Assembly (NCBI GenBank): GCA_937928045.1
Contig: CALFWO010000025.1
Location: 1-64,000, forward strand
DNA: 64,000 nucleotides
Direction: 5' to 3'
Source of the DNA: an uncultured Saprospiraceae bacterium
GTDB lineage: Bacteria > Bacteroidota > Bacteroidia > Chitinophagales > Saprospiraceae
Shown: positions 55,222 to 63,609 of the stretch, one piece after another
Layout of the letters: each line of letters begins with the position of its first letter
Numbering within the stretch: the first letter of the stretch is position 1
Program-made: the position numbers and the translations under genes
Notes under the pieces: generated by a model
What the model was told of the DNA's origin: nothing
The model's input: only the letters and a program-made list of their open reading frames with translations
The model's database searches: none

Positions 55222-56718
55222 TTAAGAATTCACAATTTGTACTACCGCCAATCGAGCGGTAGGTTTATCTGAGAAAAGAAGTTTAACTCCTTCCTTTAAA
55301 TTTATTGATGCACCAATATCAATCATTTTATCATCTTCTACAGATTTCAAGCTGCTTAATGTTTGATTAATAAACAACCATTCGTTATGATGCAATACAA
55401 AATAGCCAACCGGTTTTTTGTCAGCAGCACTCAATCTTTCATTCGGAAACACTGATCGATCCACATGCCATTTGTATAAATACTGATTATGATAAACCAT
55501 TATTCTATGGTTGTCTGGCAAAAATTGACCTTCCATTTTAGAGGAATACAAATTAAGTATCGGTAGCTTTTGTGTATAAGGTGTATTGCAGAAAGGACAC
55601 TTTGGACTTGTGGTATTATCAAACACAAACCATTTTTGAGCACAAGAGTTATTCATGCAAGGTTGCATTAAATCTAATGTTTTGACCAAAGCAATTTCCC
55701 ACTCATTTGCAATCGGTCTTCCCATTGGATTGTGCAAATCAGATATAAATGCTCTGTCAAAAAGAACTTTCAAATATGGACCTGCCGCAGTATACGGAAT
55801 CGCTTCCACATCCGCCCAAGGCAAACTGCTCTTTTTAACATCATTCAGATTTGGGCGGTTGGAATGATCTGTTGGATGTTCAACAAATAAAGCTTTCTCC
55901 CCCATAGACAATTCTTCATCGATCTGCGGATCCATATCATGTACCTTACCTCCTCTTAACGGATGTCTGTAAAACAGATACATGTAGATCAAGATTGCTA
56001 ATGCGTGCTTGTCGGTATTCATACTCGGCAAAGCCTTATTCGCATCTCCAACTTTCAGGGACTTAGTCGCCATGACTTCCGGAGCAATGAAGTCGGGGGT
56101 TCCAACTACGTCTGGTGGATATTTTCCGGGTACAACCAAACTATCGTTGTCAATTATGCATGCATGACCACCCTCCGGGTCTATCAAAACATTTTTGTAA
56201 GATAAATCTGAGTGCGCCAGTCCCGCCGAATGCAATCTCTTAACTGCTCGACTTAACAAAATTCCTATTCTGAAATAACTTCGCCAATTTCCTTTTTCCC
56301 GATTGTCTAAAAATCTATTTTGATTTGATGCTGAAGCAAACCACTTTCCTTCTTTTTCATTTCCTTTAATCCCCAGCATGTCATTGTTTACTGAACCATA
56401 CTTAAAGAAAAATTCACTTCCATAAACTGGGCAAACAATTCCCAATTTGCCTTGATATTCAATCATATCATAAGGCCAAACCAACAATCCTTTCCAGTAT
56501 TCTCCGCCTTCCAAATTGAAAATACGCTCCCGGTAAGTCTCAACAATATTCTTTATACGTTCTTTAGAATTTGCATCTTGATCATCTCTATAAAATGCGA
56601 CAACATAATTTTTATTTTTCCCCCAATGAACATCCTTCATTCCTCCCTGCGCGAAGAAAGTCTCTTCCCATTCCAAACGTTTACCTCCAACAGATGTGCT
56701 ACTCACCATCCCCATCAA
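55222..56718 (-). CDS. Ser/Thr protein kinase of the TerY-phosphorylation triad, with zinc finger and FHA-like tail
   Basis: The 498-residue protein has an N-terminal glycine-containing loop (FAQGGMKDVHWG), catalytic loop HSDLSYKNVLID near 168-179, a DND in place of DFG near 189-191, and GTPDFIAPEVM near 206-216. A zinc finger CMNNSC...CPFC lies near 355-380. The last ~110 residues are beta-rich and resemble a degenerate FHA domain (inference). Such kinases pair with PP2C phosphatases and VWA proteins in Ter stress systems. The start overlaps the phosphatase stop by four bases, a sign of translational coupling. Substrate is unknown; TerY or TerD proteins are likely candidates. Confidence 0.88.
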   Translation of the reverse strand: MMGMVSSTSVGGKRLEWEETFFAQGGMKDVHWGKNKNYVVAFYRDDQDANSKERIKNIVETYRERIFNLEGGEYWKGLLVWPYDMIEYQGKLGIVCPVYGSEFFFKYGSVNNDMLGIKGNEKEGKWFASASNQNRFLDNREKGNWRSYFRIGILLSRAVKRLHSAGLAHSDLSYKNVLIDPEGGHACIIDNDSLVVPGKYPPDVVGTPDFIAPEVMATKSLKVGDANKALPSMNTDKHALAILIYMYLFYRHPLRGGKVHDMDPQIDEELSMGEKALFVEHPTDHSNRPNLNDVKKSSLPWADVEAIPYTAAGPYLKVLFDRAFISDLHNPMGRPIANEWEIALVKTLDLMQPCMNNSCAQKWFVFDNTTSPKCPFCNTPYTQKLPILNLYSSKMEGQFLPDNHRIMVYHNQYLYKWHVDRSVFPNERLSAADKKPVGYFVLHHNEWLFINQTLSSLKSVEDDKMIDIGASINLKEGVKLLFSDKPTARLAVVQIVNS

Positions 56719-58430
56719 TCATTAATTTTATTTCCTACAAATGCAATCGTGCGATCATCATGATTTCCTGGTGACCAAAAGTTAATCCAATCTTTAAATT
56801 GTTCTTGAACATCAACTTGATCAAAATCGACTTCCTTGGCGATAGAATCTTCCAGCTTTTCCCACGGTTCCTTTTCAGCCATGTTCGCATCTGTTTCAAA
56901 AAATGGATCAGATATACCATCCGTCATTAGATAAAGACCTTTTAATTCTTTAACAAAAGTGACCTTCATTCTTTGCGCTAAATCTTCCACTGCCTCAGGC
57001 ATAGTTAGGAACCTAGTTTGTCCAGCAAATTGGCCTCCATCAGGAACCGAAAGTAGTTTTATGTTATCGGAAACATGTGCAATAATTCCATCTCCAATAG
57101 AATACGATGCTATGAAATAATTATCTTGTAATTTTAAAATTAAAGAAAATAATAAGGTTGTTGAATAATCTTTTAATTCATGTCCTGCATCTTCCGCTCT
57201 TGATATTAATCCATTTCTAGCGTTCAAAACGGACTCAGAAATTAAAGCATATACTTGATTGGTTAAAGCATCTAAGCTGATTTTATCAGATCGATTAGCA
57301 TCTAGTTTTTCCGCCAAACCAATTAATTCTTCTAATGAGTTTTCAAGACCATTACTCATTGTCTCACACGCTTTATCACAAGCAATTTTGGAACCTTCTC
57401 GGGAATATTCTGAACTTCCTGCTCCATCGGCAACTGCGATAAAAAATCCTTTATCCCCTATTGGACTTAACACAAAATCATCATCTCTAAAAGTACCAGA
57501 ATGCGCATGTGAACGACCTCTATGGGAACCCGCAATTATATTGTAATTCGAAAACACTTTACTGTCGTAATCAAAATGGGCTTTGTGGTATAAAGCATCC
57601 TTCGGTGGATCTAAATCCTTCCAAAGACTTCTGGGATCCGGGTTTACAAGTACTCTTAATGTACAGGAAAAAAGCGGATTGTGATCAAGCTCAAATATTA
57701 TTGGAAAAGCAAATTCTCCATCTTGATTCGGTGTTCCTACTATCGTTTTGTCTTCTACATTAAAAACCAATCCTAACTCATCTAATTCTTGTACATCCTG
57801 AATCAGTTCTTCATCTAAGTCATTTATATCTGCCAAGGAAAAAACATATTTTTTACCAACCATTGCATTTCTTGCAATGAATAATTTCTCTTTTGGACCT
57901 GGTGAATTGGTTGATTCTGAAGGTTTAATTTTTGCCATATTATCCATTATCGGAATGATCTCGTCGTTTGATTTGTCCGCTAGCTCAAATTCTGCGGGCA
58001 ATTCTGTAGCATGATTTTCGAAAGTATTAGTTGAATTTTCATCTTTGTTTTCAATTTCACTATTTGTATCATCGTCAAATGACTTTAGTCCGGTTTCTTT
58101 CTTGGTTTCATTTTTCGCCTCTGAATCTATTTCATCAAGATGTTCTTGAATCTCCTTAGTATAATCAGATTCAGATTTAAAATCAATCTCGGTATTCAAA
58201 TTTTCTTCTTGACTATTGCCTTCTATTTCTTGTCCTACTTTTTCTACTGATTCCTCAAAGTTCTTCAATTGACTCGCCAAAAGAAGTCCTTCCTGTATTT
58301 TCAAATTGTTCAACACTTCTGTAAAATTGACACCTATATTTTCGAAATCAATTCCCATTGAGTTTTCAATGACATTTCGAAAGTCCTCAATGGCTCGAAC
58401 AATGTCCTCAATTTGTGTTGAATTATTCAT
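56715..58430 (-). CDS. PP2C-family protein phosphatase with Ig-like (He_PIG-type) domain
   Basis: The 571-residue protein starts with an acidic, coiled, low-complexity region (about 1-175). An Ig-like module follows (about 180-275), with the typical GLVFNVEDKTIVGTPNQDGE seen in putative Ig (He_PIG) domains. The PP2C domain covers ~285-571: GSHRGRSHAHSGTFRDDDF near 303-321, the metal-binding FIAVADGAGSSEYSREGSKI near 331-350, SIGDGIIAHV near 449-458, LMTDGISDPF near 497-506 and DDRTIAFV near the end. An Ig-like domain in a cytoplasmic phosphatase is unusual. It opposes the kinase encoded next. Confidence 0.88.
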   Translation of the reverse strand: MNNSTQIEDIVRAIEDFRNVIENSMGIDFENIGVNFTEVLNNLKIQEGLLLASQLKNFEESVEKVGQEIEGNSQEENLNTEIDFKSESDYTKEIQEHLDEIDSEAKNETKKETGLKSFDDDTNSEIENKDENSTNTFENHATELPAEFELADKSNDEIIPIMDNMAKIKPSESTNSPGPKEKLFIARNAMVGKKYVFSLADINDLDEELIQDVQELDELGLVFNVEDKTIVGTPNQDGEFAFPIIFELDHNPLFSCTLRVLVNPDPRSLWKDLDPPKDALYHKAHFDYDSKVFSNYNIIAGSHRGRSHAHSGTFRDDDFVLSPIGDKGFFIAVADGAGSSEYSREGSKIACDKACETMSNGLENSLEELIGLAEKLDANRSDKISLDALTNQVYALISESVLNARNGLISRAEDAGHELKDYSTTLLFSLILKLQDNYFIASYSIGDGIIAHVSDNIKLLSVPDGGQFAGQTRFLTMPEAVEDLAQRMKVTFVKELKGLYLMTDGISDPFFETDANMAEKEPWEKLEDSIAKEVDFDQVDVQEQFKDWINFWSPGNHDDRTIAFVGNKIND

Positions 58431-58448
58431 AAATTAATCTAAACTAGA

Positions 58449-59513
58449 TTATCCTTGTTGCCGATTAATATCAATATGACCACCACCGGCTCCAAAGTTT
58501 GAAGCTCTTCTACAATGGGGACAAGTTTGCATTCCGCCACCATCTACGCAGAAAATTCCACCACATTCACAAATACAAAGTGCAAATCTATTTCCGCAAG
58601 ATGGACAACCTGGAGCGCCTCTCAACATTTCTGTGCTGACTGAAGAGTTGGTTCGCTTTGAATCTTCCGTTGACAATTCGTCATAAGAATTGTCTAACTT
58701 ATAAGCTCCTTGCAGTCTGTAATTTTCTACCGACAAATGAGGCAAACCTTCAAAGCCAGGATTATGAGTTGATCGTTTATATTTAATTACATATCGATCT
58801 TTGTGATTTTGACAAATACCTTTAAAAATCGTGTATTGATCATCCACGTTTTTCATCTTACTCTGATCAAACGGATCTATTTTTTTTAACTTACTTTTAT
58901 CAAAACCTGACAAATTCACATCACCGCTTTTTCCCTCCTCTTCTACCTTTTGACTTTGTGTTTTAATAGAAGAAGTTACCCATCTGAAAAACTCCTTGTA
59001 AGAATTCTCGTCTGACTCGTCAAAAGACAATACACTATCAGAAATTCGTTTAAGAATTTCATGATCAGCATTATCACCTATAGATATAACTACCGTATTT
59101 AATTTATCCTTCCATTTCTGCTCCCAAAGTCCTAAGTCTATGACATAATTATCGGTTGGATTTCCATCCGTCATAAAATAGATAATTGGTTTCCAATCCC
59201 CTTTACTCGTAGGAGTTGAATGCTTAACATTCGCATCTAATTCTGATATCAAATGCTTTAATACATTTCCATATCCGGTTCCGGCTCCAATTGAAAATTT
59301 CGGAGGATAAAAGGAAATAATATCAGTTAACGGTACTAAAGTTTTTGCTTTACCCGCAAAAACAACAATAGAGACATAGGCTGTTTCTAGCGCGTAAGGA
59401 TCTTTTTTCAGCGCCATCATAATTGTGCGGATACCTTCTTCAACTTTAGCAATTGGATCGCCAACCATTGATTCAGAAACATCGACAACAAAATATATCG
59501 GTAATCTTCTCAT
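58449..59513 (-). CDS. terY: TerY-like VWA protein with C-terminal zinc-ribbon domain
   Basis: The 354-residue protein begins MRRLPIYFVVDVSESMVGDP: the MIDAS motif DVSES and a later MTDG near 115 coordinate a metal ion. The VWA domain runs to about 185, followed by a linker and a TerY-C-type tail with several Cys pairs (CPSC, CIC, CGGIFC, CPHC, about 305-340). Paralogue of the two shorter VWA proteins encoded upstream. The zinc part may be the contact point with kinase or phosphatase. Confidence 0.9.
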   Translation of the reverse strand: MRRLPIYFVVDVSESMVGDPIAKVEEGIRTIMMALKKDPYALETAYVSIVVFAGKAKTLVPLTDIISFYPPKFSIGAGTGYGNVLKHLISELDANVKHSTPTSKGDWKPIIYFMTDGNPTDNYVIDLGLWEQKWKDKLNTVVISIGDNADHEILKRISDSVLSFDESDENSYKEFFRWVTSSIKTQSQKVEEEGKSGDVNLSGFDKSKLKKIDPFDQSKMKNVDDQYTIFKGICQNHKDRYVIKYKRSTHNPGFEGLPHLSVENYRLQGAYKLDNSYDELSTEDSKRTNSSVSTEMLRGAPGCPSCGNRFALCICECGGIFCVDGGGMQTCPHCRRASNFGAGGGHIDINRQQG

Positions 59514-59522
59514 TGTTTTAAA

Positions 59523-60158
59523 TTATATTACCAAGTTTACTTCAGGAGGTGGAGGTGGCAAAACCATTTCATCACTAGCTCCGACGCTTTGGTTTCCAAC
59601 AGATACTGAGGCAGATACCCATTTGAAAAATTGTTGGAAAGCATTTGCATCCGTCGTATCCAAAGTCACCACATGATCAGCAAATAGTTTTAAGTACTCC
59701 TCCTTTGCTTTTGGTCCTGCTGCACAAGCAACGATGGATCCGAAATTCTTTTGTTTTAATTTGGGATATTGTTCTTCGAAAACTTGCAGATCAGAAGGTT
59801 TGCCATCTGTCATGATAAACAACAATGGCATCCAATCTCCTTTTGCTTCACTTGTAGAAATGGAAACTTCTTTATCCACTTGAGCGATCAACAACTTAAT
59901 GGCTTCACCCAAAAAAGTCGGGCCTGATTCCGGAGTTGTTATTTGAGGTAATTGTACCGAAGACAACTCTGTCAAACCGAAGATCAGGTTAACGTTTTTA
60001 TCGAAGGTTATCAATGACATATGAACAGAATCCAAAGCGTGCGGATCTTGGCGCAATGAAGCCATCATCGTTTGCAAACCATTGTTTACCGCATGGATTG
60101 CTTCACCTCTCATAGATCCCGAAGTATCAATTAATAAATATACTGGCAGTCTACGCAT
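59523..60158 (-). CDS. terY: TerY-like VWA protein
   Basis: The 211-residue protein is almost only a VWA domain: MRRLPVYLLIDTSGSMRGEA with MIDAS DTSGS, GPTFLGEAIKLL with the MIDAS Thr, and FIMTDGKPSDLQVFEEQYPK with MTDG. It ends in a proline-rich tail (PPPPPEVNLVI) shared with the next paralogue, a possible docking peptide. It is very like E. coli TerY in length and opening residues. Confidence 0.93.
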   Translation of the reverse strand: MRRLPVYLLIDTSGSMRGEAIHAVNNGLQTMMASLRQDPHALDSVHMSLITFDKNVNLIFGLTELSSVQLPQITTPESGPTFLGEAIKLLIAQVDKEVSISTSEAKGDWMPLLFIMTDGKPSDLQVFEEQYPKLKQKNFGSIVACAAGPKAKEEYLKLFADHVVTLDTTDANAFQQFFKWVSASVSVGNQSVGASDEMVLPPPPPEVNLVI

Positions 60159-60173
60159 TACTTATCATTCGTT

Positions 60174-60815
60174 TTAGTCTACTAAATTAATTTCTGGTGG
60201 TGGCGGTGGTAGCTCACTAGATTTCGTCAAATCAATATCAGATCCTGATTCTACTTTTTGAGAACTGGTACTTATGCTGGCAGAAACCCATTTAAAAAAT
60301 GCGGCAATACTATTGCTGTCAGCTTGATCAATTTCAACGACTATATCCGTGATCTTTTTAAGAACTTTAGAATTGGCGTGAGGACCGGCTGCGCAAGCCA
60401 CGGTAGCGCCAATACTCGCTGCTCGGAATGCTGGCAAACTTTTTTCCCAATCATCAGTGGGAACTCCATCCGTCATGATAAATACCATCGGCTTCCAATC
60501 ACCTTTAGATTCCGGTGTCGTCTTTGCCACTTCTGAATCTATTCGTTCTACCACTAACCTCAGCGCATCTCCCAATGCAGTTGTTCCAGTAGCGGTTAGA
60601 CTAGGCGTCAAGAATGCTGTTAATTCAGTGAGCGGAACAACCTGTTGAGCTGTAGCATTAAAAGTTATAATACTTAGATAAGCCGTTTCTAACGCATAAG
60701 GATCTTGTCTTAATGCGCTGACCAACATCTGTACACCACTTTTCAATGACTCGATTGGTTCACCATTCATAGAACCGGATGTATCTAGCAAAAGATACAC
60801 TGGAAGTCGCCTCAT
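60174..60815 (-). CDS. terY: TerY-like VWA protein
   Basis: The 213-residue protein has MIDAS DTSGS near 10-14, the Thr in TGTTALGDALRL and MTDG near 114, and ends PPPPPEINLVD. It shares start and tail with the neighbouring VWA protein, so the pair arose by tandem duplication. The gene starts one base after the TerD-family gene ends, so they are co-transcribed. Confidence 0.93.
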   Translation of the reverse strand: MRRLPVYLLLDTSGSMNGEPIESLKSGVQMLVSALRQDPYALETAYLSIITFNATAQQVVPLTELTAFLTPSLTATGTTALGDALRLVVERIDSEVAKTTPESKGDWKPMVFIMTDGVPTDDWEKSLPAFRAASIGATVACAAGPHANSKVLKKITDIVVEIDQADSNSIAAFFKWVSASISTSSQKVESGSDIDLTKSSELPPPPPEINLVD

Positions 60816-60816
60816 A

Positions 60817-61500
60817 CTATTTGTAGTTTCTAATAATATTTACAATCGACTCTGCAAAGTTACGATCAGCTGTTGCATCGCCAATAGCATTAAATTTCCA
60901 AGCTCCATTCTTCTTATAAAGTTTACCCATAATCATAGACTTTCTTCCTCTATAAGAAGGATCTGCAACTACATCGAATGTTGCATAAACATTATCCACC
61001 CTTGTTGGTGTTCCTTCATACATACGAATCTTAGCAAATGGAATTTGTGCAAAATCTTCGTTGGTCGCATTGTTTATAAAGAAATAAATACGATCAATTT
61101 GTGGATCGACTCGGGTAAGGTCAACTGAAATAATTTCGTTGTCTAGTCCATCATCGCCGTCCAAGTCACCTGTTCGGTCGTCTCCTGAGTGTCTCAAGGC
61201 TCCATCCCTGGATATCAATTTTCCAGGAGGGAAACCAGCTTTAGCCAATGCTCTAGGGTCATATTCCGGGGAATACAAATGATCCCATCTTTGGTCATCA
61301 TCGTAAAGTAAAATACATGATAAATCTAAGTCAACTGCCTTTTTAACTTTTTTCGTTCCTCCAAAGAATCGCTTTTTTTCTATTTCCAAAGCTCCCCAAT
61401 TCACACCAACACAAAATCTAGTTAATGTTCCTTCAGCAGCCCCTCCAGCTGATTTTTTAGTCAAATCAATTCTTTGACCTTTCTGCAAATTTATAGCCAT
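60817..61500 (-). CDS. TerD-family protein (TerZ-like)
   Basis: The 227-residue protein starts MAINLQKGQRIDLTKKS, has the TerD core DLDLSCILLYDDD near 76-88 and a Ca-binding acidic loop (DRTGDLDGDDGLDNEIISVD, about 108-127), then VDPQIDRIYFFINNA. An insertion with KKRFFGGTKKVKKAVDLD resembles that of TerZ. TerD proteins bind Ca2+ and confer tellurite, phage and colicin resistance in enterobacteria. It differs from the simpler TerD encoded upstream and may form the second subunit of a complex. Confidence 0.88.
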   Translation of the reverse strand: MAINLQKGQRIDLTKKSAGGAAEGTLTRFCVGVNWGALEIEKKRFFGGTKKVKKAVDLDLSCILLYDDDQRWDHLYSPEYDPRALAKAGFPPGKLISRDGALRHSGDDRTGDLDGDDGLDNEIISVDLTRVDPQIDRIYFFINNATNEDFAQIPFAKIRMYEGTPTRVDNVYATFDVVADPSYRGRKSMIMGKLYKKNGAWKFNAIGDATADRNFAESIVNIIRNYK

Positions 61501-61562
61501 GATTATATTTTGAGTAATTAATTAAAAGATAACTTGTTCAATTCAAACTGTAAAGGTTAATA

Positions 61563-62123
61563 TTAGGTCGTATATTTCTGAACAAAATAGTTCAAGTCTT
61601 CCTTATATCCATCTCCCATTGCTTGAAATTTCCACTCGTTATCCTTTCGATACAATCTTCCGAATTCAACAGAAGTTTCGATAGAAAAATCTTCTTCTAA
61701 TTCGTATTTAGCTATCTCAGCATTGTTAGAATTATCTAATATTCGAATGTAAGAGTTTCTTACTTGACCAAAATTTTGATTTCTAGCTTTAAAATCGTGA
61801 ATGGTAACAACGAAAACGATTTCTTTAATTTTAGCGTCAACCTTTGATAAGTTTACTTTGATTTGTTCATCATCATCTCCATCAGAAGCACCACCTGTTT
61901 GATCATCCTCTGCGCCTTCAACTGCTCCATCTGGAGAAAGTAAATTATTGTAAAAAATAAAATATTCGTCTTGAGGGATTTTACCGTTATCTCCCAAACA
62001 AAATGCAGAAGCATCTAGATCAAAATCTGCCCCTGTACTTTGGTTAGGATCCCAGCCCAAACCTAAAGTTACATTTGATAAACCTAAGGACATCCGTTGT
62101 CCTTTTTGCAAATTAATAGCCAT
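61563..62123 (-). CDS. terD: TerD/TerE-family Ca2+-binding stress protein
   Basis: The 186-residue protein follows TerD from end to end: MAINLQKGQRMSLGLSNVTL, GLGWDPNQSTGADFDLDASA near 21-40, the Ca-binding DDQTGGASDGDDDEQIKVNL near 77-96 and VVTIHDFKARNQNFGQV near 106-122. It lies after the 65-residue gene (gap 16) and before the TerZ-like gene (gap 62). It is the core binding protein of Ter stress systems. Confidence 0.95.
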   Translation of the reverse strand: MAINLQKGQRMSLGLSNVTLGLGWDPNQSTGADFDLDASAFCLGDNGKIPQDEYFIFYNNLLSPDGAVEGAEDDQTGGASDGDDDEQIKVNLSKVDAKIKEIVFVVTIHDFKARNQNFGQVRNSYIRILDNSNNAEIAKYELEEDFSIETSVEFGRLYRKDNEWKFQAMGDGYKEDLNYFVQKYTT

Positions 62124-62139
62124 ATTAAATTTTTGTTAT

Positions 62140-62337
62140 TTAGATATTAAAAATTCTTTTTCTTAATTCGATTTTGAAAACCTCTTCTGGCTTTCTTTTT
62201 TCACCATTATACATAACATAAGTTTGCAGTCTAGATCCATAAACACGAAGTCTTCTCGATGATCCTTCCTGCGATTCATGCTGAATCGTATAACCTAAAT
62301 GTTCTAATATTTCAAGAATTTCTGAGGTATCGAACAT
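62140..62337 (-). CDS. Small hypothetical protein at the head of the Ter operon
   Basis: A 65-residue protein with a helical start (TSEILEILEHLGYTI), a beta hairpin rich in Arg/Ser (GSSRRLRVYGSRLQTYVMYN) and a basic tail (FKIELRKRIFNI). It has no membrane segment or Cys. No family is recognised. It sits 16 bases before terD, so it belongs to the operon and may be a regulator or adaptor. Confidence 0.7.
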   Translation of the reverse strand: MFDTSEILEILEHLGYTIQHESQEGSSRRLRVYGSRLQTYVMYNGEKRKPEEVFKIELRKRIFNI

Positions 62338-62654
62338 AAACTGATGTATATGAGAACCTCAACAGATTGGAATAGAATTACCTGGGCTTAAAGCTTTAGG
62401 AACAGTCGTTCCTTTGGAATTAATTCATCATTTCCTTAAAGGAGAATGGTTTCTGTAGATTGTTCTTTATATGTGAATTATGTGCTGAGTAAAAATAATT
62501 TTTTTCTCGAATAATCGAGCATTTAAATGCGATTATTATACCATAAAAACTTCTAAAAATTTGAAAGGAAAATGCTACATCCCCATGTATTTACCAGCCT
62601 AAGCAACAGAATTTGTGCAGATTGATGTGGAATGCTTTACATTTGTTAAAAAAA
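62338..62654. promoter_or_regulatory. 317-base divergent intergenic region with palindromes
   Basis: It separates the Ter operon from the lipoprotein gene. Palindromes seen: AGGAAC-AGTC-GTTCCT (62398-62413) 61 bases upstream of the first Ter gene; CTCGA-ATAA-TCGAG (62506-62519); and an almost perfect 13-bp one (62510-62537) centred on GCATTTAAATGC. These may bind a regulator of the Ter operon. No clear -33/-7 pair was found. Confidence 0.45.
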
Positions 62655-63554
62655 ATGAGTTTGAGACCGATTATTTTGTTTTCAACAATCCTTGTTTTAC
62701 TAATCTGGAGTTGCGAAAGTCCGACAACATCTACTGAGAATGGATCGACTTCTTCGCGCCAAAATGCGGCAAAAGAAATTAAAGAAAATGTTATAGCTAC
62801 AACGGCCATAGTAGAGCTAAAATTTGGAAGTCTTGTCGTCAAAGTAGATACTGCAATCGGTGGTCGATTGGCATCAATTGGGTATGAAGGAGAACAAATG
62901 ATTAAATCCTCTAGAGATGTTAAAAACTTACAATGGGGATCAACTGTCTGGCCGTCACCTCAAAGTGATTGGGATTGGCCGCCGCCAGTGTCAATGGACC
63001 AAGGAGCTTACCAAATTAAAACCCAGGAATCAAACATGCTACTTTTAGAGAGCGAACCTAATGCTTATTTGGGACTAACCGTCAAAAAAAGATATCATTT
63101 AAGAGACCCTAGAACGATAGATATCACCTACCAATTCTTTAATGAAAAGGACACCACCATAAAAGTTGGTATTTGGGAAAATACTAGAGTTGATTATGAA
63201 GGTCAAATAAGTTGGGCAACCGATACCGAATTAAAGGAGTCTACCACGAACATGACTGATGTTGCAGACGAAACTAGATTGGTGTTGGAAGGTCAGACCG
63301 AGAAAAAGAAGTTATTTATCAATTCTAACAAAGGCTGGGTAGCTTACCAGAAAAATGGCGTGGAATTAAAGAAGACCTTTCCAATCATTGAAAAGGAAAA
63401 GATAGCAGAGGGGCAAGCTCAAATTGAAATCTATATAGACCCTGCCGATAATTTTGCCGAAATAGAAGAACATGGACCATATGAAGAATTGGGACCAGGA
63501 GGTGTAGCCACTTTTCGTGTTCGATGGAGTTTTAAAAAAATGCCAAACAACTAA
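62655..63554 (+). CDS. DUF4380-like lipoprotein
   Basis: The ATG at 62655 is used, since it gives a lipoprotein signal (LLIWSC, Cys near 20); a TTG at 62613 is less likely. The mature part has a galactose-mutarotase-like opening (VDTAIGGRLASIGYEGEQMI near 57-76) and a WPSPQSDWDWPPP stretch near 98-110, as in DUF4380 proteins of Bacteroidota. Function unknown; the fold suggests sugar binding. It is divergent from the Ter operon and convergent with glnS. Confidence 0.75.
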   Translation: MSLRPIILFSTILVLLIWSCESPTTSTENGSTSSRQNAAKEIKENVIATTAIVELKFGSLVVKVDTAIGGRLASIGYEGEQMIKSSRDVKNLQWGSTVWPSPQSDWDWPPPVSMDQGAYQIKTQESNMLLLESEPNAYLGLTVKKRYHLRDPRTIDITYQFFNEKDTTIKVGIWENTRVDYEGQISWATDTELKESTTNMTDVADETRLVLEGQTEKKKLFINSNKGWVAYQKNGVELKKTFPIIEKEKIAEGQAQIEIYIDPADNFAEIEEHGPYEELGPGGVATFRVRWSFKKMPNN

Positions 63555-63559
63555 CTAAA

Positions 63560-63603
63560 AAGGCCGAATTGAATTAAGATAATAATCAACTCAATTCGGC
63601 CTT
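63560..63603 (-). terminator. Terminator between the DUF4380-like gene and glnS
   Basis: A 13-bp perfect inverted repeat (63560-63572 with 63591-63603) lies between two convergent genes. On the minus strand it runs into TTTT, so it serves glnS best, but it may stop both transcripts. Confidence 0.78.
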
Positions 63604-63609
63604 CAGAAA

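Noticed and set aside
63560-63603. Attachment or recombination site
   Set aside because: The inverted repeat sits between convergent genes and is best explained as a terminator.
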